Assembly: GCA_021904315.1 (NCBI GenBank) | Contig: CM038919.1 | Location: 992,001 to 1,056,000, forward strand | Length of the DNA: 64,000 nucleotides | Source of the DNA: Sphagnum magellanicum | Lineage: Eukaryota; Streptophyta; Sphagnopsida; Sphagnales; Sphagnaceae | Direction of reading: 5' to 3' | Part shown: one piece after another, positions 11,056-23,877 of the stretch | How the letters are laid out: every line of letters begins with the position of its first letter | How positions within the stretch are numbered: the first letter of the stretch is position 1 | Made by a program: the position numbers and the translations under genes | The notes under the pieces: model-generated | What the model was told of the DNA's origin: nothing | The model's input: only the letters and a program-made list of their open reading frames with translations | Databases searched by the model: none

Positions 11056-12477
11056 GAGGCTAAGGAGCAACTACAAGCGGTGTTGCCTATAGATTTGGGA
11101 CTAGTTCACCAATGTCTTTATTAACCCAACTCATTTTAGTGAGAATGTTGTAAAGTCAGTGGGCTTGAATGACATATTCACATCTCCACCTAGTCTTGTG
11201 CAAGAAAATAAATAAAGGGAAATTGATTTATTATAATGTTATGTATCTAATCCAAGCCCTGCTACTTTAGTTTATATAGCCTACCTCCTCTTAATTTGCA
11301 ATCTTTCATTAGGACATCTTCCCTCTTCTTTAGGATTGTGCCTTCCATGACAAATTGAACATAGCCCCATGCGTCCCATCCCCAACCTCAATGTCATGGT
11401 GGAGCTTGCCCCAAGAATTACTACGATAGTGGAAACAACTAATAAAGGAAAGGGGAGACTACGAGAAAAAATGTAATATTTAAACCAATCCGTCAACAAT
11501 ACCCCATTGTACATTTGCAATTTCTAATTCCAATTTGTGTTTTTGATTTGGCAAACTATGTGTTGCAAACTTGTGTTGTTTCTGACAATAATGGGTTTAG
11601 GGTGTGAGGTTACAAATGTAGTTGCATTATTGGTTTGATAATAAATGATTTAGGGTCTAGGGGAAAAATTGTTTATAGTAAAATGTTTTATTGCTTGCAA
11701 GCTGGCATCTTTTGGAGAAGAGTTCATTATTAACAAAGGTGGTACCAAGGAGGCAACACTTTTCTTTTAGATCTAACAACATTATGTGAAATTGATGTTT
11801 ATAAACAGCACCGTTGCTCAATACCTATATTTCCCTTCTGAACAACATTGTTGCTCAATACCTAAGCATAGATGCCATGGATTTTTTTTGGTTATGGTTC
11901 TCACACTTTCACATTGATTCACAGCAAATGTACATCACACATCCTCACCTCTAGGACATTGTAAAAAACTAAATCAAAGAAAGATGGGAATTAAAACAAA
12001 GTGTGTTACAATTTGTCCAAAAGAAATTGGAAATCCCATTAAATGTCAAGGACCTCATGATCCCATTGTAATATGCCAACCACTAGAGCGTAATTATAAT
12101 GAATGAAGAACAACTCCTACATTATGACCTTTTGAAGATTGAAAACATCTTCCCATTTACATTGGTGCACTAGGTTTTTTTCTAAACAATGGATTGTTAA
12201 GCAAAGTTCCATGACTTAGAATGTTGTTTGGAAGTGGGGCACAACAAACAATTCTTCGATGTGGCTAGATGGGGCACAATAAGAGTTAAACTAGGAATGT
12301 AGGTTTTATGTTATGAGGTTCATAACTAGTTATTGTGAATGGAAGTTTGCGAATCGGTTTGGTAGCATTCATGTATGTGTATGTTTGAAATCCTAGTAGA
12401 TTTATATATATTTGTAACCCATTCAATAGTGGAACATAACCTATTAGGTTTGGTGAATGTAGGTGACACCCAACATG
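11056..12477. other. No gene seen
   Basis: AT-rich DNA with short, non-conserved frames on both strands and no recognisable domain, TIR or repeat family. Confidence 0.4.
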
Positions 12478-12482
12478 TTCTT

Positions 12483-13127
12483 TGACATGCTCCCAAGTCC
12501 CAAGTTAGCCCCAAGTCGGGGCCAGGTTACTCAAATTGCGGAATTTTTGGGACTCAGGGCACGCTCCCAGCTTCCAGCACTAAAGGGGGTGGGAGGGGCG
12601 TGCTGAAAGCTCTAGGATAAACTAGGAAGAGAGACAAGCTTACTCAATTATACGGTCCTGCATCCAAATCCAACCAACAAGTTGGTTAGAACTCATTCTG
12701 CACCCTTTTTGGTGTTGAGACAAGCCACGGGCTACCTTGGACTCACTTGATTCACCACGGCCTGGATTTAGGGGAAGCCACCACCTTCCCCCATATAGTA
12801 TTCTCTGCAGCTCTCCGTCGCACTTACATCCAAATGGTTCTTTTTCCCGGGACTCCCAAAGTGGAGTCCCGAAACTGTCCCGGTTTGGACTCCCGGCCCT
12901 TCTTTCGACCATACCTTGTGCTACAGATGTTCAAATGGCTCATGCGAGGCCATTTTGGACATTTACACTTCAAGACCTTTCCAACGGTATAAAGAACGCC
13001 TCAATGCGAGGTGTTTTGACCCCTGCAATCACGCTTTGAGTTTTTGGGAGTCCCAGAGGACTCCCAAGTCCCATTTTCAGGAGTGTGAGTGGTGACCTCA
13101 AAACTCCCTCAAAGTGGGGTTGCGACA
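12483..13127 (+). mobile_element. Solo LTR (family S), copy 2, with perfect target duplication
   Basis: Starts TGACATGCTCCC and ends GGTTGCGACA. The 5-bp duplication TTCTT lies on both sides (12478-12482 and 13128-13132). At 645 bp it is the shortest copy and lacks the part with the second hairpin. The first hairpin is at 12848-12870. A TG...CA end structure with a 5-bp duplication indicates LTR-type integration. Confidence 0.85.
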
Positions 13128-13132
13128 TTCTT

Positions 13133-14370
13133 GAAGGCTATAACCATTCAAATGTGAGACACATTGTGAACTATAATATTAGATGTTTTGTAGCAATCGA
13201 GGTCATCAAAGACAAGGTGGATGGTTGGGTTGGACCTACCAATTGAAAGTGTACAATCTACTATAATACAATTTGACAATGTAACAAAAGCATGACAAAG
13301 TGGCAGAATGAGAAAACTTGGCTCCTATGCTTCTCAACCAATAAATCATATAATATAAGAGGGTCTTAACATAGGATGTTAGGGTGTTTAGGATATGTTC
13401 TAGTTTTTTTGGTGCCTTTGGATTTTAGTTGCGTTGCAACATCAACAAATTTGTCATCTACATGTGTGAGTGTAATATTTTGGTTTGAAGGGCCAAATGT
13501 TTTATGGAAATTCTAGCCAATGTATGGCAATGACACATTGCAAACAACAAACCTCAATTATTAATTTGGCCTAGTCTATGGATTATTTAAACCCAAGGTT
13601 GTCAAGTTTGAGTTGTTGTTCCATTGTTGGTTTGTATGTTGCATGTGTGATTTCCGCATGTTACAGTTGTAGTTGCATTATTGTTGGATTGTTGTTTCAT
13701 TTTTGGACTATTGCTTACATGTGTGATTTTGAAATGTTTATGGGTAAATGATGTATGTACATGTTGTTATTTGGGTGAGTTACATTATGGAATTCATGAC
13801 GTAAGTTGCATATCACTTGGATGTATTATAGCAGGTTTAGAATGGTACATGTGAACAATAATAACATGCAAAAATTGCATAAGAAAAATGGATTGAAAAC
13901 ATTGAATACAATCTGCTTGCCACATATCCAAGAATCACACAATATAACACTTTTAATTTAGAACATCATATTCCCATATCAAACATACACTTAAATAGCC
14001 AAACAAAGACATTAAACATTGTTTACGTGTACAATGTGTTACTACATTTTTTGTGATAATTATGTATATTACATGTTCTTGTAATTTCTTATGCAATATC
14101 CGCTAGACAAAGCAAAATACCCACATTTGATTCCATTGTAATACATAGATCCTATAGTGCTATGAATGCATCGAAATAGACCTAGAATAATGTTAAAAGT
14201 TAAATATGAAGTGTTAAACCAAATAACCTAAAAATACATATAAGGTTTATATTATTCTTATATTCCAATAGACATGATGTGGTATAACTACAAACCCCAA
14301 CATATCACAAAAGAAACTATAAATTTATCCCACCCTGGGGTACCACATTTTAGATGCATTATGCCTTGTT
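13133..14370. other. No gene seen
   Basis: AT-rich spacer with only short frames that resemble nothing known. Confidence 0.4.
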
Positions 14371-14379
14371 GCTCTATCC

Positions 14380-17300
14380 TTTAAATGGTTGTGTTTATGG
14401 GCAAAGGATTCAAACAATCTTTTATGCCTTTCAATCCATTAACACCTACTACATATTGGAACAAAGTTGTGGTAGTTAGGTGTGCCAATTTGGCAACACC
14501 TTGCCCTAACATGTTTTGTTGTTTGCTTCTAAGAACTTTCAATGCTGAAAGCAAATGCAATTGCAAGGGTGGAAATTCCACACTAGCAGTTCAAAGGTCA
14601 AAAAGACCTTGTCGATGATGTCAATTACATTTTCATTTGTTGTAGATTTAGGGTGATTTATGAGCTCCAAGTTAATTGTTTGTCCAATTGTTCATTTTTG
14701 GTATCATCATCTTTGGTGTGATCATTTCCAAGCTTACATTCAAAACTATTGTGTTTGGGAATTGGACCATCTCATGTGACCTTGTGTAAGGTATCAATCT
14801 TTTTAACAATTGAACCATCACCAATGTTTGGATGAAACATCTTGAAAATTTTCATGACATGCTAATAAACAATGTCTTGTGTTGCAAGGGGGCAATCGTA
14901 TTGTGACCATTTTGAAGTTGGAGCATGTATAATCCACACTTTTCCTAGGTGGTTAGTGGATGCCACAAATGTAATGTCCTCCCCATTTGGACATAATAGG
15001 ACATTCATATCTAGAATATCATGAGCTCGCAATAGGGCATTAACAACAATGTTTTCTTGCTTTTGTTTCTCATTGCATAATCAAAGATTTTTCATTGCAC
15101 CCCACACTAATAGTGAGTTAGAACATCACCAACAAGATTGTAGATGAGCTAGTCCATCCTATGTCCTGTAAGCCTCTTAGGAAAAATAAAAAATTCGCTT
15201 CATGTTGTTGTGAAATGATTCCATAGTAGCATTGGTGTTTTGCCTTGCATGGGGGATGTTCCGATTTTCAATCACCACATCTTTGCTTTATGCAACCAAT
15301 GTTCTTTTAGGTATTCACAGAAGCGAGCTGAATAAAGGTAATTGGTTGCTAATAACTAAAGTTGTTGTTCTCCCCACAAGATAGGTTCTGCATCAAAGTG
15401 GACAATTTTGAAAATACATGATGCTTCCAAGAGCAAATAAAACTCTTGACCTCTCTTTCGCACTTATCTTCTTGACTACATTTTCTACCCATGCTTTTGC
15501 GAATATGCCATAGGCACAAAAACATTTTGGCTTTGGGCCATATGTTGATGCAAATGTAACACAAGAATTAGAGTATGATGTTTGGGCTCACAAACAAATA
15601 TCCTTCAACATGGGATGGAACGAAAGTGACACACTCCCAACCTCTTCAAGAGATTCAAATGTGAGTCTGAGATGAAAACAACGAAAAAGTAGGAAGTTGG
15701 GGCACGCTCCCTGGCCTGCAGCATTTCGGGGGTAGAGGGGCATGCTAAAGTTTGGGGATGGGATTAGGAAGATTGATAAGCACTTCAATCACTCACACGG
15801 ACCTGCACAAACCAAACAACAAGTTGGTTAGTGCATAGTTGAAGCACTTTTGGTGCTAGGACGAGCCGCGGGCAAACTCGGATTCACAAAACTCACCATG
15901 GCCTGGACTTAGGGGAAGCCACCACCTTCCCCCTTATAGTGTACTTTTTACCTCTCCATGAGGCCCACATCTAAATGGCATTTTGTCCCAGGACTCCCAA
16001 ATGGGAGTCCTGAAACTCCCAAAGTTGGGACTCCCACAATTTTGGGGCCCCATAACTTTGTGTGTAGACCTCTGATTGAGATGAGGTTTAAAGCAAAGTT
16101 GTAGCTTCATTGAGAGCTTTCCAATGGTATGTCACATGCCACCTGCACACCACCTGCACGCAAGGAAATCGGGTCGATTCCTGACTTTTAGTGGTCGAGA
16201 GTCAAACTACCAATTTGACTCTCGACCTTTCTTTTGGCCATAACTTGTGTTCCATATGTCCAAATGGGTCATGTGAGCTCATTTTAGACATCTACGTTTC
16301 AATAAATTTTTAATGATATAAAAAACTCTTCAATCCAATGGGTTTAAACCCCTATAATTGACCTTTGAAAATTTGGGAGTCCATTGGGAGTCCAATTCCC
16401 AAAATGGGAGTTCACTTGGGAGTGTGAGGGTTCATTCCCTCACACTCTTTGCACTTTCGGGAGCATGAGATGTGACCTTGGGCTTCCCTCTTGGCCTGTA
16501 ACCTTGCCAGCCCTCGCCTTGGGCACAAGCCCAAGGCTAGGGTTGCGACAAAAAATAAATATGTTTTATCATTGAAAATTGTGTGCAAGATATTGTTGAA
16601 CCCACATTTTCGTACCTTAAGACATTAATTTCAACTTGTGCATTGTCCACAATGATAACATTAGGCATCCAATTGATTGGAAATCATTTTGATAATGCTT
16701 GGAAAATTGGATGTAGGTTGTTTTCCCTATTTTTTCCAATGACAATGAAGGCAATTGGTATGCCATTCTACCATTCGTTAAACACCATTTAGGTATACAA
16801 CTGGTACTATAAAAAACATGGAACAAATATTATGTCATGCATTCATACACAATGATTGTGTCGTTACGCTTCATTCAAAAGAAGAGGAAGGTATGCCATG
16901 TTTTGATTCGTTCCAAAGGTTGCATCAAATGAAACAAAAATTTGGTCTCCAAATTTTTCCATCATTTCAAACTACCATGGACTTTGAATTTTAAATGTGA
17001 ATGGTGTGTCATCTTTGTTTGGTAGATTCAGGTCCAAAAGGGCATGTTGGACATAATAAAAAGATGAATAAGGGGATTCTAAAACCCACATTTTAACACT
17101 AATGGGATCCTTGGGTTGTTTTTGCCATAATTCATTAGCTTTATTTTTTCCTAAGTTTCTCACATCAGATGGGAGTAGAAAAATGTCACGAATCACAAGT
17201 TCATTGTTCAATGTCCTATCCTTGACACAGGCCTTATACTGATCCATTACTTGAATAGGAGAAAGGCCTTGTTTTAATAAGTCCCATCAAGTGTGCTTTC

Positions 17301-17460
17301 ATAGTAGCTGCCAATTGAGATCCCAAGGCATGGTGGTATCCAAGTAGATCCTTCCCATGGCATATTTGGTCCTATTTGTTTTTATGTTCTCCATGTAAGT
17401 ATATGAGCTTACAAAGACTTTGGTCCAGATATGGTTGCTTGGCAACGAATGTTCTTTGAT
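14380..17460 (-). pseudogene. MULE transposase relic with SWIM zinc finger, split by a solo LTR
   Basis: On the minus strand the order is as in plant Mutator-like transposases. An N-terminal region reads YAMGRIYLDTTMPWDLNW (about 17350) and continues with IQVMDQYKACVKDR. The catalytic core follows with FVSFDATFGTN (about 16930) and then NGIPIAFIVIGKN (about 16740). After the inserted solo LTR (15627-16550) comes the helical block FLCLWHIRKSM (about 15500). Last is a SWIM-like stretch, CPL..QDIVY.HVMKIFKMFHP (about 14860-14930), in which the second Cys of the motif is lost. Several in-frame stops and at least one frame change are present. No terminal inverted repeats were found, so a dead domesticated relative cannot be excluded. 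Confidence 0.65.
15627..16550 (+). mobile_element. Solo LTR (family S), copy 3
   Basis: Starts TGACACACTCCC and ends GGTTGCGACA, 924 bp. The flanks GAAAG and AAAAA agree at only three of five positions, so the target duplication is weak. It carries the best hairpins of the family: 15990-16011 (10-bp perfect stem), 16193-16227 (14-bp perfect stem) and 16420-16447 (11-bp perfect stem). It lies inside the MULE relic and is younger than it. Confidence 0.8.
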
Positions 17461-18945
17461 AACCTTGCTTGATGGACATACCTAACATTGTATTCCCAAT
17501 TATTCAATATTTGGGTTGTGAATGTTGGCTTGATTCTAGAAATTCATTCAAATATTTTCTTCCCTTTTTTTTGCAATATATTATCCCCTCTCCTTCGCTT
17601 GCATTTCTATTGTGTTGATAAGAGAAATTTTTTCATGTTTATAAGCAAAATGTTAGTTTTATTTTTCGGTCCAAAGGTACATTTGAATATCTATAAAACA
17701 AATATAATGGCTTTGAATGACCTACCAAAGGTATGAATATGGGCATATTCATAATTAGGGTACCCAAAAGGATGGTCTAATGAAAAAAAGATTGCAAAAG
17801 ACTATTTTGGATTTTTATTACATTCATTATTTCATGAATATAATGGATTGGTATATGACTATAACTAAAATGATGTCATGTTAATCTAATACAAAAATCC
17901 AATAATAGATTGGATATAATGTAGATGTTTTTATGAGTTCTTTTAAATAATTTGGGTCCTTGTCTTAAATTTTCAAAAGGAATGTATTAAACAATGTAAC
18001 TGATTTAAAATTTTTTTCATTGATAAGTAATGCATACATTTATGTTTGGCAATATTCATATAATGCATTTGATTAAATAATATATGACATAAGAATTTTG
18101 AAAATTACAAAATCCATTATGAAAAGGCAATGAGGAAAATTTTCTTTTTTTTTCCCATTTGGTTGATTTTTTGTATTTGCTAGGCTTAAAATTTGTGGCC
18201 CCAAGTTTGGTAAAATGTGCAAGAAATTTTCATGCAAGAAAGCATGTTAAATTGTATATAAACTTATGTATTCATTTTTTACATTTTTGATTTTTTGCCA
18301 AAATATTTATGCATAATTACATGCACATGTGAAAAATCACCACCACCATGAAAATGATCATAATTGGAATTGTCCAATATCTTTCACTTAAATTTATTCC
18401 ATTTAAAATTTATATTTGAAAGATACTGAAAACAAAGTCCTTGAGTCTTGTGTTCGAAAAAAGGTAGTGTAATTATGAATATGCCCACATAAAGAATGTC
18501 ATTATTGATTTATGTGATTAGTCCACAAGTTGCAGTGGTGAATCAAATTCAAAATCAAATACCATAATAAATTAAGGTTTAGGGTAGGACATCAAACCCC
18601 ACATGAAACTAAGTTTCAACACAAAACATTAGACAATGTATGAAACTAAAGTGTAAGGCAGTATACATTCTAAAAATTCTCTAATGTAAAGAATGCATAA
18701 AAAACTCATGTAGACATCTATTTATTTTTCAGTATTTTTTGCAATTCTAAAAAATAATTAATTTGTGTTTAACTAGGCTAGGTACTAGGGCAAATATATT
18801 TCCTATAATGGCACTTAATTTGAGTATCTATGGTATTGCTAGTCATTAATGCATAAGTAAGGTATAGTTGTTGTTCATTTTAATAAGTCCCATGTTTAGT
18901 AAATCCCATACACAATTAGACATTTGCATTTAATAATTCTCTAGG
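17461..18945. other. No gene seen; AT-rich
   Basis: Very AT-rich DNA without recognisable coding or repeat structure. Confidence 0.4.
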
Positions 18946-18950
18946 TAATA

Positions 18951-19901
18951 TGACACATTCCCAAATCCCTAGTTAAATCCAAGATGGGTTTAAGTTACTC
19001 AAACAACGGAATTGTGAAAAACTTAGGGCATGCTCCCACCTCTCAACACTAGAAAGGGTAGAGGGGCGTGTTGAAGCTTCGGGGTGGGACTAGGAAGAGT
19101 GACAAGCTTTAGTTATTTATTCGAATCTGCATCAAACCAACCAACAAGTTGGTTAGTTTAACTTTTTGGAGCACCATTAGTGTTAGGACAAGCCATGGGC
19201 AACTTTGGACTCACAAGATTCACCACGGCCTTGACTCAAGGGAAGCCACCACCTTCCCCCATATAGTATTATCTCTGTTTTTTTGCGGCACCTACATCCG
19301 AATGGCTTTTTGTCTTGGGATTCCCAAGGAGGAATTTCGAAATTATCTCGGTTTAGACTATTGGGATTTTGCAAGGTCATAACTCTTTGCTTATACCTTT
19401 GATTGGGATGAAGTCTAAAGCAAACTTATAGCTCTCTTCAAGAGCTTTCCAACGGTGTATCGCACTCCACCTACATGCACCGGGGTTGAGTCGATTTCCG
19501 ACTTTTAGTGGTCAAGAGTCAAACTACTAGTTTGAGTTTGACTCTCGGCCTTTCTTTTGCCATAACTTGTGTTGTAGATGTTCAAATGGCCCATGTGAGC
19601 CTGTTTTCGACATCTACACTTCGATAGCTTTTCAATGATATAAAAAACACCCCAATGCAAAATGTTTTGACCTCTGCAATCGAACTTTGAAGTTTCAAGG
19701 GTCCCGAAGGACTCCCAAGTTCCCATTTCGGGAGTGTGAGTTTCATCTTCACACTCTACCAAAGTAGGGTTACGACACAAGTCCCCATTTTGAGAGTGTG
19801 AGTTTCATTTTCACACTCTTTCAAAATAGGGTTGCGACACAAGTCCCCATTTTGAGAGTGTGAGTTTCATCTTCACATTCTCTCAAAATAGGGTTGTGAC
19901 A
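18951..19901 (+). mobile_element. Solo LTR (family S), copy 4, with triplicated 3' end
   Basis: Starts TGACACATTCCC and ends GGTTGTGACA, flanked by a perfect TAATA duplication (18946-18950 and 19902-19906). Its last 190 bases are three tandem copies of a roughly 63-bp unit, each with a GAGTGTGA/TCACACTC hairpin and a GGTTGCGACA-like terminus. Hairpins 1 and 2 are at about 19317-19338 and 19510-19550. Confidence 0.85.
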
Positions 19902-19906
19902 TAATA

Positions 19907-21229
19907 TCATTTGTCCATGGTATAAAGGAGATCCATCATTACTAAAAATACATATATACCTGAATATTTGGATGATTGAATATTTCAAATTTAGGGGTGT
20001 CATGATGAATGCTTTTATTTTTGGTTTGGTGGTGAATTTTTGTTATTAAACTAGATGATTTTTGAAAATTGAAAAAAAAAGAAAAGTGTAAAATATGTCT
20101 TGTCAACACAAATCTCTCATTTTTATTTATTTATTTCTCAATAAAAGATTGATGGCCAAAACCATTAAAGAGGAGACAAAAAAGGAAGGCCAAAGAAAGG
20201 TAAAAAGACACACAACTTGCATGAACCAAGAAAAAGGGAAAGAGCTAGTCCTTCTCATGGTAGGAGGCAATTTCACTCATGGCCCCTTTAATGTTGCTTG
20301 CATGCAAATCATGAAATTTAATAATAATGAGAGGTTTAGAACAAGCATCATCTGTCAACACAATCTTCCTTGCTATAATAGAAGCTAAAGCCTGTTGAAA
20401 ACAAATACTAACATGTTGCTTGAAAAATTGAATGCAAAAGGACAAGGATATATGACCTCCCAATTGTCTATCATGAAAAAGACAAGCACACTCCAATCAA
20501 ATAAAAAAATTGAACAAAATAGAAGGAGAGAATTATACTTTGCATTGATATGGAAACCTAGGGCTAGGCTCCATACTTTGGAAATGCACTCACCCTAGAG
20601 CATTTCCTTCCATGGGAAACCCTTAGTTAGAGCACTGATCACTGGCTCTTGCAAGAGAGAACTTGCGGAGTTCCTCTGCAAAAGGGGGGAGGGGGAGCCT
20701 TTTTGTTTTTCAAAATATGCGTACTGACTGGGATGACTTAAAAAAAGAAGTGACAGTAAGGCCCTTGGGGGAGGCCATTACCACAACCCAGGACTGTGTG
20801 AGGCTAGTAGGGTAGATCCACAACAAGACTTGGCCACGGCCTTGGCTTTGGCCCCTCACTTTTGGATACCCCAATCCTAGGGCTTTACCTACACTGAAAG
20901 TCTTTAAGGTAGTCCTATACTCCTATTTCAGGAGAGTTTTCTCATCATGTTGAAAATGAAAGATCATTTAGCGCTCCCACCTCGCACTACAGTTCCATAA
21001 TCTCTCCAAAATTGTGCACCCATTTTGCAACCTCAGATTAAAAAAAAAAAAAAAATTGTTTGTTTTTGGTTTCTACTTAAACGACGGGACTACCATACGT
21101 TTTCTTCCTCTCAGGCTTCTTCCTGAAGCTCCTGCCATCATTAAGAGACGTACAGCATCATAATTCTTGAGCAGCTGATGAGCGTTGCAAATTGCAATGC
21201 GCCCACACCTCAACTCCTCGAGTGCCAAC
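19907..21229. other. No supported gene
   Basis: A 97-codon frame at 20095-20388 is Lys-rich and resembles nothing known; it is probably fortuitous. The DNA from 20600 to 20930 contains 'aggcccttgggggaggcc' and similar short self-complementary stretches. An A-run lies at about 21039-21055. Confidence 0.35.
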
Positions 21230-21625
21230 ACTAGAAAATGAAGAGCCAGGACGACCAGACTGCCGGCTTGCCACCATCACCTCCCTTTCACCATGTACCT
21301 TCTTGCCAAAAAGAAAAATCCTAACAGCCGCTCTGATCCCATAACTCATGTTCTGTCACACCGGCATTGGGTTAGGTCGCAAATTCTCTGGATTTGTTCA
21401 CACAGAACTTGCCACTGTGGTACTTGTTGCTGCTTTCATGAGGACTGACTAGTGAACACTTTCTGAATTGCGCAAGTCTAGTTTAAAAGTAAATTCAAGT
21501 GCTTGGGTTTTTGTTGCTGTAAGTACCCAAGAAATCAATCTTAGAATCCTTGTCGGCAACACCAACTTTATGAGTTTTTTCTTGTCGATATTTCTGTTGT
21601 GGGTATTGAAAGCGATTGATTTATC
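21230..21625 (+). promoter_or_regulatory. Conserved promoter and 5' UTR region of F-box/LRR gene B
   Basis: This stretch aligns by eye with the DNA upstream of gene C. Shared blocks are 'gaagagccaggacgacc', 'catgaggactgactag', 'gcttgggtttttgttg' and the last 35 bases before the ATG ('ttgtgggtattg...agcgattgat'). Gene D shares only about the last 115 bases. The block around 21406-21484 also recurs without a gene at 25222-25304. No clear TATA box is seen. Conservation may be residual from duplication. Confidence 0.6.
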
Positions 21626-23011
21626 ATGACAGACCAGCGGTGGAAGAGACAGAAAGGAAGCACGAGCGGCAGCCAAACTAAAACTGAGTCAGGAGGAGCA
21701 GAAGAAGTTGGACATCAGGAGAGAGGGATAGAGCGATTTCCAGTAGAAGTTATAGGCAACATCCTATCACACATTGGCAACGTGAAGGATGTGGTGAGGG
21801 CTTCATGGACATGCCGAAGGTGGAGAGTGGCATTACGCCACCATCTCCACACTCTGCACACTCTGAAACAGCGCGAGTCCTATTTTTTGCCTGCTTTCGA
21901 GGGATCCAGAACACAAGAGCTTGAGTTTCTGCTGACGGACACAATCCTGCAAACAATCCATCTCCAAAATTTGGACATTCGTCATTGGACCAGATTTTCA
22001 GCGACAGCGGTGGTCACATGGCTCTTGCATACTGCTGACTCTCTTCGTCATCTGACCTACGAGGTGCCAACGACCACACTGTATGTCAACATGCTGGAGA
22101 GATGTGCAACAATGCGGTGTCTCGAAAGCTTGCGTTTGCAATACACAGATATCAAACTTACAACACATCCCGGTGCTCCACGGTTCATCTGTCTGTTGTC
22201 TCTCACTCTGTCTGAGTTGGTGGACGTGACAACATTACAGCTCCAGTCACTTGTGTTCGCTTGCGTAAAGCTTGAATCATTCTCCCTCACCAAGACCCAC
22301 GTTACCTCAACAGATCCGCATTGGACACTAAATCTCACAAGCTCCAGTTTGAAGTCGCTCGACTTGGGCAACATGAGCCTTGACAGCGTTATCTTGGAGG
22401 CTAATCTTCTAGAGACCCTTCGTTTGGATTACTCGAACTTCAAAAAATTTAAACTTGTGAAGAAAGTCGGCGGACTAAACTGTCTGAGAATTGACCATGT
22501 GAGAACGGATAATCTGGACCTTGGAAAGGACATAGATTGCCTGGACTTAGAAGAGATAGCAGTGAAGGAGTCATGCTCTCAAGTTTGGGCTGCAATCGAC
22601 TGTGTCTTTTCAAAACCATCGTCGAAATTGAGAACGTTAGAGGTGATCCGCCGAGAATGGAATTATCATCATCCTCTAAACTTGAATCTGGAAACAATCT
22701 CTTGTTTGTTTCCGCGCTTGGACCGCTTGGGTCTGAGCGTGGACATGGTGGATGACTCGACAATGGTCGAGAGTCAGTTGCAGGTTTCTACAGTGTTCGA
22801 CAAACTTCGATTTTTGGAGCTTGAGGATTCCGCTATTTGCGACAAATTTCTTCTCGTGATTGATGGGGCCCTTAAAAGATGCCCTAATTTGACACGACTC
22901 CTGGTGACATGCGACAATGGTTCTGAATTCGAATGTGAGTTCATGACTCCCTTTGCTAAGCTGGTTCGCCAATTTTTGCACGTCGACATTGACTTTAAGA
23001 AAACATTCTAG
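21626..23011 (+). CDS. F-box/LRR protein, gene B
   Basis: Intronless, 461 codons, ATG at 21626. Residues 1-37 are a basic, Ser/Gly/Glu-rich lead (RWKRQK near the start). Residues 38-75 are an F-box (FPVEVIGNILSHIGNVKDVV, then WTCRRWR), the Skp1-binding module of SCF ubiquitin ligases. The rest has leucine-rich repeats of the F-box/FBD type (for example LRHLTYEVP, SSSLKSLDLGNMSLDSV, ETLRLDYSNFKKF) and ends with GALKRCPNL and FAKLVRQF. The product would be a substrate receptor in the nucleus or cytosol; its target is unknown. It is the plus-strand member of a local cluster with copies A, C and D. The same ATG context (tcATGACagacc) is kept in C and D, supporting this start. The frame is unbroken. 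Confidence 0.9.
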   Translation: MTDQRWKRQKGSTSGSQTKTESGGAEEVGHQERGIERFPVEVIGNILSHIGNVKDVVRASWTCRRWRVALRHHLHTLHTLKQRESYFLPAFEGSRTQELEFLLTDTILQTIHLQNLDIRHWTRFSATAVVTWLLHTADSLRHLTYEVPTTTLYVNMLERCATMRCLESLRLQYTDIKLTTHPGAPRFICLLSLTLSELVDVTTLQLQSLVFACVKLESFSLTKTHVTSTDPHWTLNLTSSSLKSLDLGNMSLDSVILEANLLETLRLDYSNFKKFKLVKKVGGLNCLRIDHVRTDNLDLGKDIDCLDLEEIAVKESCSQVWAAIDCVFSKPSSKLRTLEVIRREWNYHHPLNLNLETISCLFPRLDRLGLSVDMVDDSTMVESQLQVSTVFDKLRFLELEDSAICDKFLLVIDGALKRCPNLTRLLVTCDNGSEFECEFMTPFAKLVRQFLHVDIDFKKTF

Positions 23012-23570
23012 CAATTCATCTCCTTTTTGTAGCATGTAGTTCCCACTGTTCCAGCTTGCATTTTGGATTGCTCTAGTGCAACTGAAACCAGCTTGGGTGG
23101 TTCAAGATGTAGATAAGTTCTTTCAATAATGCAAAGCTTTCCCTACATTGCAACAAACGTTAGCATCACCAGACTCTTCTTACAGATACTCAAGATTGAA
23201 TTCAACATTGCACAACAAAAATTTTGGTTTTCAGATTTTGATTCCAGTTGTTTGCAGTCTGAGCATTTGTTTTTGGATTGTTCACAACCTAGCTTCTTGT
23301 ACTCATTTTATCACCTCTTGTGGACATGGAATGCTTGCACTACATTGTAACAAAGTTTGCAATCCAAAAGCAACATCTGTACTTTGTGTCCTCTTCCTGT
23401 GCTTCAAAGAAATTCAAATGTCTTGCATTGCTAGTTAGTCAATGAGATCTCAATAATTTGTGCAGCAAACAATTATGAAACAGAATTTGCTGCGATTGTG
23501 TTGGGCTTATGAATTGCAACAAACATAGTAAAGAACTTACTGGAGTGTCTAGAGCTTAAAATGAGGTATT
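23012..23570 (+). other. 3' tail of gene B, conserved among copies
   Basis: Aligns with the DNA after A, C and D. Shared blocks include 'ttggattgctctagtgcaa', 'ctacattgcaacaaa', 'gattccagttg' and 'cttcaaagaaattcaaatg'. Probably a 3' UTR. The homology is DNA-level: open frames in it are not kept. Confidence 0.6.
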
Positions 23571-23579
23571 GTGTATTGT

Positions 23580-23877
23580 CCTTGAGGATGATATTGGAGC
23601 ATTGCCCATTACCTTACAACTCTTTCTGATATTGGAGCATTGCCCATTGCCTTACAACTCTTTCTGAGAACAAGGTATGGTATGTTGTGTTGCTTGTGAT
23701 GTAGATTCACATGTAGTCCTCCAGTGTATAGAGACAGCCCATTGCCTTACAACTCTTTCTGAAAACAACGTATGATATGTTGTGCTACTTGTGATGATAA
23801 CCTGCCTTGTAAGAATATTGTGTGTAGATTCATATGTAGTACTCCAGTGTATAGAGACAGAACTTAACTGAATACGA
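23580..23877. repeat. Local tandem duplications downstream of gene B
   Basis: 'gatattggagcattgccc' plus 'ccttacaactctttctga' occurs twice in a row (unit about 48 bp) and the second half recurs at 23738-23761. A longer stretch ending 'ctccagtgtatagagacag' is also duplicated at about 145-bp spacing. Confidence 0.75.

Noticed and set aside
12483-13127. Frames inside the solo LTRs (also near 8199-8637 and 19149-19382)
   Set aside because: Shared by LTR copies as DNA, but frames and stops differ; LTRs of this type are non-coding.
20095-20388. 97-codon Lys-rich frame
   Set aside because: AT-rich composition explains it; no motif.
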